Of a stretch of DNA of 64,000 bases, positions 1 to 8,597 are shown piece after piece. Made by a program: the position numbers and the translations under genes. How positions within the stretch are numbered: the first letter of the stretch is position 1; each line of letters opens with the position of its first letter. Origin of the DNA: Planctomycetota bacterium. Its GTDB lineage: Bacteria > Planctomycetota > Planctomycetia > Planctomycetales > Planctomycetaceae. Below the pieces are notes generated by a model. It saw only the letters and a list, made by a program, of their open reading frames with translations. It was not told where the DNA came from and did no database searches. Where the stretch lies: contig JAEZFD010000043.1 in the NCBI GenBank assembly GCA_023417655.1, positions 62,001 through 126,000 on the forward strand. The letters run 5' to 3'.

Positions 1-923
1 CCGCATGTTTCCCGGTAGTTCGGAAGATCAAATGCGATACAAGGAGTGTTGCAGTACAGCGACTCAAGGGGTGGGTAGCCATACCCTTCAAACGAAGAGG
101 GGAAGACCGTCAGGCCGCTGGAAGAGATCCACATGAACTTGTCTCGGTCAGAGATGCGGGAGAGGAGAACGAGGTTGATCCCGTTCTGAGCTGCAAGCGT
201 CTTCATCTCCGCAAGAAATGGCGTTTTCCCATTTCCTCCGACAAGCACGACGAATTCGCAGCCCCGCAATTCAGGTGACAACAGCTGTCGGAGATACTGA
301 CTTCCTTTGTGCTGAGAATTCCCGGCACTGATCCGTGTTGCCAGGAAAATCCGCTTTGGATTCTTGGGTGTGTTGAGGAAGTCGTCAGCCGCCAGTGAGT
401 TGATAGATGGGGGCAAGCTCAGGAACTTCGTCTCCGGCGATGTGTTCGTGTAAAACTCGCGAGCGTACTCCGAACTCATTTCGAGACTGCTCACGATTGC
501 CTGGCAGAATCGCGAGGCGAGTTCCCAGCCAGTCCAGTTTTCAAGCTTGATTTCGCGTTGCCCGGCTTGCTGATACCAATTGGGAGTCTCGAAATTTAAG
601 AGCAATCGGCGGTCTGCACCGTTTATGAAAAAATCGATCCAGCGCCGGAAAATCCAGGTGTGAGACTGATGCGGGACCATCCAGCCAAAGTCAAAGTGAC
701 GGCGAGGAGGATGGTTGAAGAACGGATCGACATGGAGTTTGATTTTGTGGTGATTCGGGTAGCTTCGAAAATCACGACTAATCAATGGGGTGGCGTCAGT
801 CCAGTAGGTGACGTCGAGACCTGCTTCTGCTAATGCTTCGGCGAGCATCCATGCGTGATATCTCCCCCCTGAATATCCCAAGGGGGAGTTCATCGCAGTC
901 AGACACACGCTTTTGTTCATCAT
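1..923 (-). CDS. GT4-type glycosyltransferase, C-terminus cut by window edge
   Basis: I translated this gene from the minus strand; it starts with two consecutive ATG codons (921-923 and 918-920) and stays open to the window edge for about 307 codons. The N-terminus has a glycine-rich loop (SPLGYSGGRYHAWMLAEAL) like the GT-B fold that starts most GT4 enzymes. Near the end is FEGYGYPPLESLYCNTP, which carries the E-x7-E pattern that binds the sugar nucleotide in GT4 enzymes, followed by a typical PNYRET segment. The product should transfer a sugar from a nucleotide donor onto a glycan on the cytoplasmic side. It is the last visible gene of a minus-strand polysaccharide locus, so a role in assembling that glycan is inferred. 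Donor and linkage cannot be read. No clear Shine-Dalgarno sequence precedes the start. Confidence 0.85.
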   Translation of the reverse strand, partial: MMNKSVCLTAMNSPLGYSGGRYHAWMLAEALAEAGLDVTYWTDATPLISRDFRSYPNHHKIKLHVDPFFNHPPRRHFDFGWMVPHQSHTWIFRRWIDFFINGADRRLLLNFETPNWYQQAGQREIKLENWTGWELASRFCQAIVSSLEMSSEYAREFYTNTSPETKFLSLPPSINSLAADDFLNTPKNPKRIFLATRISAGNSQHKGSQYLRQLLSPELRGCEFVVLVGGNGKTPFLAEMKTLAAQNGINLVLLSRISDRDKFMWISSSGLTVFPSSFEGYGYPPLESLYCNTPCIAFDLPNYRETC

Positions 924-1047
924 GTAATTAATTGGGTTGAAACTCGACTCAATGATAATCGGTGATTTCAGGAATGAACCATTATGCCAGGCGGATGCTG
1001 GCCGAACGGCAAGCAGATCATGAGAATTCGCATGAACATTGCTTGCG

Positions 1048-1968
1048 TCAGGATCGTTTGATTCCTTTAAGAATCGCGACTCCCCCGGAACTGCTGATTC
1101 CATGACCCAGGCGAAGCAGCGATGAGTCGCTGAGGTCCGTTCGAACCCACCCTTTCCCGGGGACGACCTTGAAGAGATGTGGTTCCACCTGAAATTCCTT
1201 CAGGCTATTCATCATTGCCTCAATTCGAGGTCTGTCGAAAACATAATAAATCACCGGACCAGGATCATAAGCCGACTGCACGTATTCGAATGGCCCATAA
1301 GGAACGCTGACAATCAATGTTCCTCCCGGACGGACGAACTTCGCGACCGTTTCCAAACCTTGAATCGCAAACTTTTCGGGATCCGCAGGTGGAGAATCGA
1401 ACTCCTGCCGCGTCCCTCCGTATCGGGTGTTGTCCATGCCGATATGTTCGAGCGTGCTCAGGCATGTCACTAACGGAAACTGAAGTCGCTCATAAATATC
1501 TGTCTGGCGAATGTCGGCCTCGAGGTATGCGACATTTCCGCGAATGCTGGGAGGCTCAATCGATGCGTTAAAAAACCAAGTCCAGTTGACGCGGCCTTTG
1601 AGGATCTCGGCCATCAGCGGATTGTTCAGAACGCATCCAACATCGGCAACGTCAATCTTTCCAGACTTGGTGTGTTGTACGATCTCGTTCGCCACAAACG
1701 GGTATTCGACAACCCGCTCATCGCACTTACTGAACAAGGGAGTATCGACGGTTGCTTCGTTCCATTGCCCTGTGGTCTGGATCTCCTTCAACACAGCGGC
1801 GATCATCTCATTTCGCCGTGGGAAATAATTGTTGCGATAACGGTGAAGCAGGCCCTTCTTGTCGAGCCGATGGCAGGCTGCGTCGAGTGGATCGCGAATT
1901 TGCAGATTGGCGTCCGGGAGCGTTTTTAGCCGGCGTATGACTTTATTGACGGTCGTTGAAAGTGTCAT
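1048..1968 (-). CDS. SAM-dependent methyltransferase-like protein of the glycan locus
   Basis: This 306-residue protein has a weak class I methyltransferase pattern. A beta strand ending in DVGCVLNNPL (about residue 107) resembles the SAM-binding motif I, an acidic strand (YLEADIRQTD) follows, and VTCLSTLEHIG then FVRPGGTLIVSVPYGP match the post-I and motif III region of the fold. The canonical GxGxG is replaced by GCVLNN, which leaves some doubt about activity. A good ribosome-binding site (AGGGGAA) lies just ahead of the ATG. It sits between the FkbM gene and the GT4 gene on the same strand. Methylation of a sugar or a glycan terminus is the likely role, inferred from context. Confidence 0.7.
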   Translation of the reverse strand: MTLSTTVNKVIRRLKTLPDANLQIRDPLDAACHRLDKKGLLHRYRNNYFPRRNEMIAAVLKEIQTTGQWNEATVDTPLFSKCDERVVEYPFVANEIVQHTKSGKIDVADVGCVLNNPLMAEILKGRVNWTWFFNASIEPPSIRGNVAYLEADIRQTDIYERLQFPLVTCLSTLEHIGMDNTRYGGTRQEFDSPPADPEKFAIQGLETVAKFVRPGGTLIVSVPYGPFEYVQSAYDPGPVIYYVFDRPRIEAMMNSLKEFQVEPHLFKVVPGKGWVRTDLSDSSLLRLGHGISSSGGVAILKGIKRS

Positions 1969-2048
1969 GAATTCCCCTGCCTTTAATTGGTCAGCACGGT
2001 TAGCGGTGCCCGATGGATCAGCCTGAGTTACCGTTGAGTCAGAATCCC

Positions 2049-2975
2049 TTAACTACGCTCTTTGGTAAGGAGGACGTTTTCCGAAGCCCCGTCATAACCT
2101 AGTTCCTGAAAAAGCGTCGGGAAGATGCTTATGGGATAACGCACGAATCCGTTCTTGCGTCGCAACCAATAGTGCGTCCAATGCTGCTGTATCAAATTGC
2201 AGAAGGTTTCTTCTGACATGCCCGACCGCTTGATGCCATATGGCCAAACTTCGGAGCAGACGGGGATGCCCGTGGACAGGAAGTTGGGGCCTCCGCTCAG
2301 GACGTAACCTTCGTATCCCTGGACGTCCATCCAGATCAATGCGATCTTGCTTTGAGTTTCGGCGGGGAGTCGACTGATTACGTCATCTAATCTTTCTGCG
2401 TCAACTGAAATCACCGTCCGTCCGGCCTCTCCATATCGATCTCCACTCGCAGAATGGGCCTCACCGTTGCGAACTCGATGGTCTCCAAAATTGGTCTTGC
2501 TGAGTTCGAATGTCAGGGAACCTTTTCTGTCGGACAGCGCTCGATTCAGGCTGGTGATCCGGTTCTCGAGATGGTTATGAGCAATATTTTTTGTCAGGCG
2601 CTGGAAGTTTCCCGGCTCCGGCTCAATTGCAATTGCGGACTCCATCTCGCCGTTTGTCAACATGCCGATCGAGATGACTCCATTGTTCGCACCGATATCG
2701 AGAAGGATTCCCTGACCTTTTGAAAGTCCACTGAGTCTACGCACGATGGGAAGAACTTCGTCTGCAAGATCCTTCTCAAACTGCCCTTTCGTATAAAGCT
2801 GCAGGCTGATCGGGTCAGGTGCGGTCAAGGGGATCTCAAAAATGCCTTGTTGAGTATGAATCGTCCGAGTTCGGAAAACCATGCGGTTCACATACCAGGG
2901 GAGTCGCCGGAGGGCGGGGATGACATCCCGTTGAAATCTGGTCCGGATCTTCTTTGTGTATGCACGTGCATTCAT
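2049..2975 (-). CDS. FkbM family methyltransferase
   Basis: The 308-residue product carries the FkbM signature: the SAM-binding loop LLDIGANNGVISIG (about residues 92-105), the acidic motif AIAIEPEPGNFQRL, and the late IALIWMDVQGYEGYVLSGG segment that ends the Rossmann core. FkbM enzymes methylate hydroxyl groups of polyketides and glycans. The start is separated from the stop of the flippase gene by only three bases, and its GGGAG ribosome-binding site lies at the end of that gene, so the two are very probably co-transcribed and perhaps translationally coupled. In a polysaccharide locus an O-methyltransferase acting on a sugar hydroxyl is the best guess. The exact acceptor is unknown. Confidence 0.85.
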   Translation of the reverse strand: MNARAYTKKIRTRFQRDVIPALRRLPWYVNRMVFRTRTIHTQQGIFEIPLTAPDPISLQLYTKGQFEKDLADEVLPIVRRLSGLSKGQGILLDIGANNGVISIGMLTNGEMESAIAIEPEPGNFQRLTKNIAHNHLENRITSLNRALSDRKGSLTFELSKTNFGDHRVRNGEAHSASGDRYGEAGRTVISVDAERLDDVISRLPAETQSKIALIWMDVQGYEGYVLSGGPNFLSTGIPVCSEVWPYGIKRSGMSEETFCNLIQQHWTHYWLRRKNGFVRYPISIFPTLFQELGYDGASENVLLTKERS

Positions 2976-2978
2976 TCT

Positions 2979-4502
2979 TCAGTCTCCCCGCATAAAAAGC
3001 AGAACGATCTCAAAAACTCTGTTCACAGCGCTCGATACATCCAGGTCATAACCCGATATCGCACATAACCAGAGTCCACCGCAAATCATGAGTTGAATTC
3101 CTAGAAGTGGAAAATAGGTCATGCTGGCAATGTCTTTGAATGAGGTTGATGAGAACTTAACAAGGTCATTCACGACCAGCCTGTGAATCATCAGTGTGCG
3201 GGGCAACAGCACGGAGAGGAACCCGCCAATCATTCCAAAGCCCTTAATGAGGATGGGAAGGAGCACCAAGCTGGCGAGGGTGACAAAAAGCCGTCGTCGC
3301 ACAAGCGTAATGCGGTTGCCAGATTCGAGGACCGCATTGAAAAAAACGTTCAGACGTTCAATGATGTAAAGGAATACGATCAGCGACCAGACCGCCAGCG
3401 GAATCTGGGTGATTTCTCGACCTGATAGAGCGGCGAGAATGGGGACTCCGATGGCGACCAGATTGCCCCCGATGAGGACCAAGAGCCCGCAAAAGAGAAA
3501 GCGGGTCAACATAAACGCTTTCAGTCGCTCGATATTCCCTGATGAGACGAGTCGGGAGATATATGGGAGCCGGGCTGTCAGCGGGATCTGTGCGATAGGC
3601 CCCACGACCGAGAAGCATCGATTGTAAAGCAGAAATTGAGTCGTTTCCTGCCCGCTTAAAAAGAAAGGCGTTAGCAGGACAACCATCTCATCCCCGCCAA
3701 TATAAGAGATGGAATTGATAAGTCCCCGCCAGGTGGGGGACCAGATTGCTTCTATGACTTCCGTGTCCCAGCCGAAAAGTTGGGCTTCGCGGACGTCGAA
3801 CTGGGAGCGTTGCGCCCATGCCAGGAAGATGTTGCGGATTCCGGCGAGAAGGATTGTCCCATTCATGAGCAGCGCCCAGTGAAGGATTGTGCCTCCCCAA
3901 TAAACGCAGACGATGATTGCAGCCAAGCCGACGCAGTTAAAGAGGGCATTCCAGCGGGCGAGCGTCGCGACTTTGTCCAGTCCACGTAGAAAGATTTCGT
4001 AGCGTACCAGATTGATGCGGAGCACCGTTGTCAGTAAAGATAGAGACATTGCAGCGATGCAGTCGGTATTAGCTCCTCCGAATCCACTGCAAAGATAAAA
4101 CATCGATGGCAACGAGATGGAGCTTGCCAGTGTTCCCATGACAATTGACACACCGAAGAGAATGCTCCCCAAGGTCTCAAACAGCGCTGAATAGAGTTCT
4201 GTGGAACTTCGTTGATGCGGTTGATCCGCCGCGTTGTGAGCCTGATGCGTATCGGTCGCGACACTCACCGCTGTGACAGGGCGAATACTCCGGGAACCTG
4301 CTGCCACGAAGGCAAACGAGGTCGCAAATGACATCGCCAGGCGGTCACTGAAGAGAAGTGAAAATCGAGTCACCGATGAAATCAGGAGAAAAACACCTAA
4401 TTCCATGTCACCCCATCGATTCCAAATCAGTGGGATAATGACAATCGTCCCCGCCATTTGGACGAAAAGATTGATCCAGGACGCTACGGTGGCGGAACGC
4501 AT
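2979..4502 (-). CDS. Wzx-like polysaccharide flippase (MOP superfamily)
   Basis: This 507-residue protein is highly hydrophobic, with about 12 to 14 predicted membrane segments starting at the N-terminus (MRSATVASWINLFVQMAGTIVIIPL), a layout and length typical of Wzx/RfbX flippases of the MOP superfamily. Such proteins move undecaprenyl-linked oligosaccharides across the inner membrane. A hydrophilic stretch around residues 80 to 105 (histidine, glutamine and serine rich) forms an unusually long loop between early helices. The position inside a locus of methyltransferases and glycosyltransferases supports the call. No Shine-Dalgarno sequence is visible at the ATG. An unrelated MATE-type transporter is the alternative, but context argues against it. 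Confidence 0.75.
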   Translation of the reverse strand: MRSATVASWINLFVQMAGTIVIIPLIWNRWGDMELGVFLLISSVTRFSLLFSDRLAMSFATSFAFVAAGSRSIRPVTAVSVATDTHQAHNAADQPHQRSSTELYSALFETLGSILFGVSIVMGTLASSISLPSMFYLCSGFGGANTDCIAAMSLSLLTTVLRINLVRYEIFLRGLDKVATLARWNALFNCVGLAAIIVCVYWGGTILHWALLMNGTILLAGIRNIFLAWAQRSQFDVREAQLFGWDTEVIEAIWSPTWRGLINSISYIGGDEMVVLLTPFFLSGQETTQFLLYNRCFSVVGPIAQIPLTARLPYISRLVSSGNIERLKAFMLTRFLFCGLLVLIGGNLVAIGVPILAALSGREITQIPLAVWSLIVFLYIIERLNVFFNAVLESGNRITLVRRRLFVTLASLVLLPILIKGFGMIGGFLSVLLPRTLMIHRLVVNDLVKFSSTSFKDIASMTYFPLLGIQLMICGGLWLCAISGYDLDVSSAVNRVFEIVLLFMRGD

Positions 4503-4674
4503 TTGCTAAATAAACTTCACGAGTGAATGGAAAAAACTTGCGCCACTCTCTGTTGGATTGAGTGGCGGACTCGAGGACCGTCTGCTCGCTCCGCGGGACG
4601 AGAGACGGTCCGTTCAGGGAGTCAGGGGGAATGGGACCTCAATGTGGCCCTTATCGCGGCGATTGAGATCTGAC

Positions 4675-5436
4675 CTATCGTTTCGGGGCGACCCACCGCT
4701 TTGCCAGACGACCGGAGTTGATGGCCATCCGTTTGATGCGACTGGTCGCCGTTAATCGGGATTTGAAGTCGAGATGCTTTTGATTCGTTGCTCCCTCTTT
4801 CTTCTCGGCGTAGACAACTGACATTCCGATCGGAATGACTTTGTTCGCATTCAGAAACTCGAAGTGCTGGTATCCCGTTCGGGCGATCTGCTGGGTGTTT
4901 CTCTGGAGAAAGCGGTTGGTAGCTCTCGTAACATCTGGGGTATCTGGATTGTCGTAATCATCGACCATCAGCAGGCCACCGGGACGGACGAGTTGGAACC
5001 AGTGGTGCATATCCCACAATGCAATTTCCAGCGTATGGTCCCCGTCCACAATAATGACGTCGTACGTCTTGTTGCACTCGGTCCAGAATTGATGGCTCAT
5101 CTTGCGGAGGAGCTGAAAGTTACGGGAGTCATAGAGCGATTTAGTGCTTTCATAAATCTCATCCGATCCACCCTGGCCCCACCAGTAGCCACCGAAGTAG
5201 CTCGACGAAAACCCACCAATGTAAGGGTCGACACCTGTGTAAGATTTGACCTTGATCTGATCTGTCAACAGCCGGGCCAGAGTTCCCTTGAAGACCCCGA
5301 TTTCCAGGATGTCAAGCGGACGTTCCGGGCCAAAGTGTTGATTGCAGATGTCCCAATAGATTGTTCGACTTCTCTCGTCTAGTACTTTCTTAGAGGGGTC
5401 ATGCCAGAAATTCTGCAGTCGCGTCGATTCCGTCAT
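4675..5436 (-). CDS. Class I SAM-dependent methyltransferase (Methyltransf_24/CmcI-like)
   Basis: The 253-residue protein contains LDILEIGVFKGTLARLL (about residues 39-55) as SAM motif I, VKSYTGVDPYIGG as the acidic strand, and YDVIIVDGDHTLEIALWDMHHWFQLVRPGGLLMVDDYDNPD, the DGDH and DDY motifs of the Methyltransf_24/CmcI-like group. Members methylate small hydroxylated metabolites and sugars, usually with a bound divalent metal held by such acidic and histidine residues. An AAAGGA ribosome-binding site precedes the ATG. It is the third methyltransferase in this locus. A gap of about 170 bases separates it from the flippase gene downstream. Confidence 0.8.
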   Translation of the reverse strand: MTESTRLQNFWHDPSKKVLDERSRTIYWDICNQHFGPERPLDILEIGVFKGTLARLLTDQIKVKSYTGVDPYIGGFSSSYFGGYWWGQGGSDEIYESTKSLYDSRNFQLLRKMSHQFWTECNKTYDVIIVDGDHTLEIALWDMHHWFQLVRPGGLLMVDDYDNPDTPDVTRATNRFLQRNTQQIARTGYQHFEFLNANKVIPIGMSVVYAEKKEGATNQKHLDFKSRLTATSRIKRMAINSGRLAKRWVAPKR

Positions 5437-5585
5437 AGGTTAATCCTTTGATCGTAACTCGTGGCGGGACTAATTGCTTAGGATAAAACAACTTTCGAGA
5501 ATTCGATCGTCCGCGTAGAGGGCCCGCGAATGAATCGGCATATCAATTGCGAATTTAAGGTGGATAGACCCAGAAGACCTGTCGC

Positions 5586-6593
5586 TCAGATTACTCTTTG
5601 CTGCTCGTAGACCTTGTCCACGAGCTTCATGAGTCGAAGCGCGTCCCGAGAGCAACCGTGCTGAACGGGGCGGTTGTGATTAATGCAGTCAAAGAAATGC
5701 TCGATCTCTGACAGCCATGAGGTGTCATTTTCGTAGTAATAAACCTGCTTTTCTCCCCATTCGATCGAGGGACCGGTATGACGGTTTCGCTCAACCGTCA
5801 GTTCTTCATTTCCGTAACTGTTGCTACTCGTCTTCAATCCGTTGAGGACGATATGTCCGCGTTCAAGGAAGATTTCCAGGGAGAACAGATGTCGCCACTG
5901 GGTCATCGTGGAATGCAGTGAAGCAACGACGCCCGTCTCATTGTTCCGAAAATTGGCGAAGACGTTGTCTTCGATTCCGGGAATCTTCCAGAACAGATCA
6001 GAGACCATTGCCTGCACATCGTGGAACTCTCCTGAGAAGTGCAGAAAAAGGTCGAGCATGTGAATACCCTGATCGAGGAAAATTCCTCCGCCGACCTTAT
6101 CCTTGTCCGCTCTCCAGCCTTTGAAGAAATCACGGTCTACGCTTTTTCCATATCGACCTCGCATCCACAGGATGCGTCCGTAGTCTCCGGATTCGATGAT
6201 CTGTTTAGCGCGTTTGATCGACCCGTGGTGGCGATGATTGAAGCCATACATCAACTTTTTGCCGGAGCGTTCCTCCGCCTGAATGACCTTCTCCACATCG
6301 GCCGCAGTAAACGCAGGAGGCTTCTCTGAAAAAACATGCTTACCCTTTTCGAGCGCAGCAATTGTCAGAGGCTGGATGCGGAAATTGGGAGTGCAGATGA
6401 AAACTGCATCGATCTTTGGATCGTTAATGATATCCGCTTCAGCTTCAGTGTACTCGTACTCACTGTCTGCAAGACGGTTGACGTCGAAGACCTTCGAGAC
6501 AAATCCTTTCTCTGATTCACGGATTGCATTGGCGCGGGTTTGACCCATTTTGCCGAAGCCGATAATGCCGCAGTTCAGCTTATTTGAACTCAT
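5586..6593 (-). CDS. Gfo/Idh/MocA family NAD(P)-dependent sugar dehydrogenase
   Basis: The protein begins MSSNKLNCGIIGFGKMGQTRANA with the GxGxxG dinucleotide-binding motif, followed by the family signature SEKPPAFTAADVEKV (EKP, its lysine catalytic) and a C-terminal alpha/beta sheet domain with GGGIFLDQGIHMLDL and its conserved histidine. I chose the ATG at 6591-6593 because an upstream in-frame ATG at 6638 would add 15 residues that break the usual N-terminus; the chosen start overlaps the upstream gene by 14 bases, suggesting translational coupling. Members oxidise or reduce hydroxyl groups of nucleotide sugars or cyclitols. In this locus it probably tailors the activated sugar or its precursor. 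Substrate unknown. Confidence 0.85.
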   Translation of the reverse strand: MSSNKLNCGIIGFGKMGQTRANAIRESEKGFVSKVFDVNRLADSEYEYTEAEADIINDPKIDAVFICTPNFRIQPLTIAALEKGKHVFSEKPPAFTAADVEKVIQAEERSGKKLMYGFNHRHHGSIKRAKQIIESGDYGRILWMRGRYGKSVDRDFFKGWRADKDKVGGGIFLDQGIHMLDLFLHFSGEFHDVQAMVSDLFWKIPGIEDNVFANFRNNETGVVASLHSTMTQWRHLFSLEIFLERGHIVLNGLKTSSNSYGNEELTVERNRHTGPSIEWGEKQVYYYENDTSWLSEIEHFFDCINHNRPVQHGCSRDALRLMKLVDKVYEQQRVI

Positions 6594-7410
6594 TGCAGAA
6601 CTCCAGAAAATCTTGCGCACAACCTCGGAGAAACTCATCGCAAGTGCTTGCGATATGTGGTGTCATCAAGAGTTGATCTGCGGGAATCTGTTTCAGGATC
6701 CCTTCGTAGGGTTCCTTCCAGTACACATCAATTGCAGCTTTAACGGTCCCGGCGCTGAGAGCCTCAAATAGTGCCTGTTCGTCGATGATCGGGCCTCGGG
6801 CAGTATTCACAACTGCGGCACCCGGCTTAATCCAGGCCAGCTTCTCTGCGTTAATGAACGACCTGGTTTCAGGGGTGAGTGGCACATGCAGGCTGATGCA
6901 ATCCGCTGCGGCGATGCGTGACTGCAGTTCAGACGGTGCATCCGCAGCTGCGTCGTATGTCGTGACCTTGCAGAAGGCACTCATTTTGTGGCACACGCGC
7001 CGTCCTATGTTCCCTGCTCCGATGACAAGCAGAGTCCGATTTTTGATGCTGGTCCGCGGATGCTTGGTCCAGGAGGAGAAAATTCCTGCCGAATCGTACA
7101 TGGTCCGCAATATTAAATAGCAGGCGAAGTTTGCAGTCTCTTCAAAGATCCAGTCCGATGTCGCCACCGACGGCAATCGAACGACGATATTCCTTGCTTT
7201 AGCTTCCGCGAAAGGAATGTTGTCCGTCCCGACTCCGGTTTTAAAGATCCCCTTCAAGACCGGAAACTCTGAAAGATCGAGCGGTTTGCCGCCAATTAAC
7301 GCAATGTCAGCAACAGATTTGTCTGCTGTGAAGTTAACACCCTCAAGGTATTCATTGAGGGTGTTCGTGTTTGACCAAACTTTCATCGATGTATTAGTTC
7401 TGTGGTTCAT
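6580..7410 (-). CDS. D-isomer-specific 2-hydroxyacid dehydrogenase
   Basis: At 276 residues this is a short member of the phosphoglycerate dehydrogenase/formate dehydrogenase fold. It has the NAD-binding loop LLVIGAGNIGRRVCHKM, the catalytic arginine segment VVNTARGPIIDEQALFEAL, an acidic residue in the IDVYWKEP segment and the catalytic histidine in LMTPHIAS. There is no ACT or regulatory C-terminal domain, so it is not a typical feedback-regulated SerA. It probably interconverts a 2-keto acid and a D-2-hydroxy acid. Its place between a phosphatase and a Gfo/Idh dehydrogenase, in a locus with a cytidylyltransferase, suggests it builds an acidic component of the glycan. Its ATG lies in the third copy of a short tandem repeat. 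Confidence 0.85.
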   Translation of the reverse strand: MNHRTNTSMKVWSNTNTLNEYLEGVNFTADKSVADIALIGGKPLDLSEFPVLKGIFKTGVGTDNIPFAEAKARNIVVRLPSVATSDWIFEETANFACYLILRTMYDSAGIFSSWTKHPRTSIKNRTLLVIGAGNIGRRVCHKMSAFCKVTTYDAAADAPSELQSRIAAADCISLHVPLTPETRSFINAEKLAWIKPGAAVVNTARGPIIDEQALFEALSAGTVKAAIDVYWKEPYEGILKQIPADQLLMTPHIASTCDEFLRGCAQDFLEFCNEFK

Positions 7411-7433
7411 GCCTGGTTCATGCCTGGTTCATG
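7404..7433. repeat. 11-bp tandem repeat at a gene junction
   Basis: On the plus strand the unit GGTTCATGCCT occurs at 7404-7414 and 7415-7425 and again, partly, at 7426-7433. On the minus coding strand it reads ATGAACCAGGC twice, then ATGAACCA. The stop codon of the phosphatase gene lies inside the middle copy and the start codon of the hydroxyacid dehydrogenase is the ATG of the last copy. Removing one 11-base unit would give a four-base ATGA overlap of the two genes. Confidence 0.9.
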
Positions 7434-8197
7434 AAAATTTGAGTGATGTCATTCGCGCCGTTTGTTGCGTAGACGCGGCTTTTGAGTTCATGAGACCATG
7501 GACCGTAATGCACCTGACCGCCAGCAGCCTCAACCAGTGCAAGTCCCGCTGCGACGTCCCAGAGCCAGATATCTTCTTCGCAATACGCATCGACGTGGCC
7601 CGCTGCCAGATGCGCGAGACAGAGCGCTGCGGAGCCGAGGAGTCTGACTTTCTTGAATCGTTGTACGCTACTGACAAACTGCGTTAATGCGGCTGAGTCA
7701 TAGGAACGACCAGACGGGAACCCGGTGCAGAGTACAGCCTGCTCAACGGCGGTCACTGCTGAAACCTTCGCCGGAAGGGAATTCATCGTCATGCCCTGCC
7801 CGACGATTCCGGAATAGGTGACATTCAAATTTGGATCATGAATGACGCCGAGGAGCGGGCGGCCGTTTTGCCATAACGCAATTGATAGGCAGAAGATCGG
7901 CAGTCCGCGTGTGTAGTTCAGTGTTCCGTCGAGGGGATCAATGATCCAGCAGCGCTCTTCACGGAGCGCCGCGGCATCGGTCCTGGTCTCTTCGGAAACG
8001 ATGGCCAGCCCTGTGGTCTCAAGCCGTTCCAGAATGATGCGCTCGGCGGAAAGATCTGCGGCCGACTTGAGATCCTTCCCTTCAGCGCGAAGGACATCGA
8101 ACTGACCTTGAGATTCCAGAATGACCCGACCCGCTTCTTCTGCTGCGGCGATGGCCAGGTGCAACAGGTCTTCAGGACGATTCGAATCGTGACGCAT
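7418..8197 (-). CDS. Inositol monophosphatase family sugar phosphatase
   Basis: The 259-residue protein has the metal-binding signatures of the IMPase family: the early glutamate in AIVSEETRTD, the core WIIDPLDGTLNYTRGLP (DPLDGT binds two magnesium ions), and the C-terminal WLWDVAAGLALVEAAGG. The open frame extends upstream to 8437, but those 80 residues are low quality; the ATG at 8195-8197 has an AGGTGG site about 8 bases ahead and gives the family's normal length. Family members act on inositol phosphate, 3'-phosphoadenosine phosphate, fructose 1,6-bisphosphate or sugar phosphates. The flanking cytidylyltransferase and dehydrogenases suggest a phosphatase step in making a CMP-linked sugar acid, comparable to KdsC or NeuB-pathway phosphatases. 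That role is inferred. Confidence 0.85.
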   Translation of the reverse strand: MRHDSNRPEDLLHLAIAAAEEAGRVILESQGQFDVLRAEGKDLKSAADLSAERIILERLETTGLAIVSEETRTDAAALREERCWIIDPLDGTLNYTRGLPIFCLSIALWQNGRPLLGVIHDPNLNVTYSGIVGQGMTMNSLPAKVSAVTAVEQAVLCTGFPSGRSYDSAALTQFVSSVQRFKKVRLLGSAALCLAHLAAGHVDAYCEEDIWLWDVAAGLALVEAAGGQVHYGPWSHELKSRVYATNGANDITQIFMNQA

Positions 8198-8597
8198 AAG
8201 AGCAACCACCTCGCAGGGATTGGTTAGGTCAGTCCTGCGATGGATGTTCGCAGGTGCCGAAAAGCGAGAGGTCGGAAGTGATCTCTCGTCGGAGGGGGAT
8301 CGGGCGCACTTGGGTAACAGGGAGTTTTCCTCAGTCTTTTGCCCGACATTCCTGCGACGATCCAGACACCGCTTTTTTAAGATGGGGAGCTTCAACCCCA
8401 ATCGAGACGAGTGTCTGGAGATCGAGAGAATGGGCATTATGGGGGGGCGTTTTGCTCCTTGTCAATCGGGGGATCCAAGACTGCTGGGCATCTCGCTCGA
8501 GGACTTCTCTTGTTTCTCTGGACCTCTGATTCGGAGGAAATAACACGGTGGAAGACTTTGGCAGACTTCACTTTTCGGAACGGCGACCGTCGTTGGG
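8198..8597. other. Intergenic region, no gene seen
   Basis: This 400-base stretch lies between the cytidylyltransferase stop and the phosphatase start. Short open frames occur in several phases but none has a ribosome-binding site, recognisable protein or sensible composition. It contains a run of seven G residues near 8440. The length suggests that the phosphatase and genes downstream may have their own promoter here, but I cannot identify one with confidence. Confidence 0.5.

Noticed and set aside
8331..8546. Minus-strand open frame in the intergenic region
   Set aside because: No ribosome-binding site or family resemblance, and the frame is opposed by plus-strand frames of similar length; GC-rich DNA gives such frames by chance.
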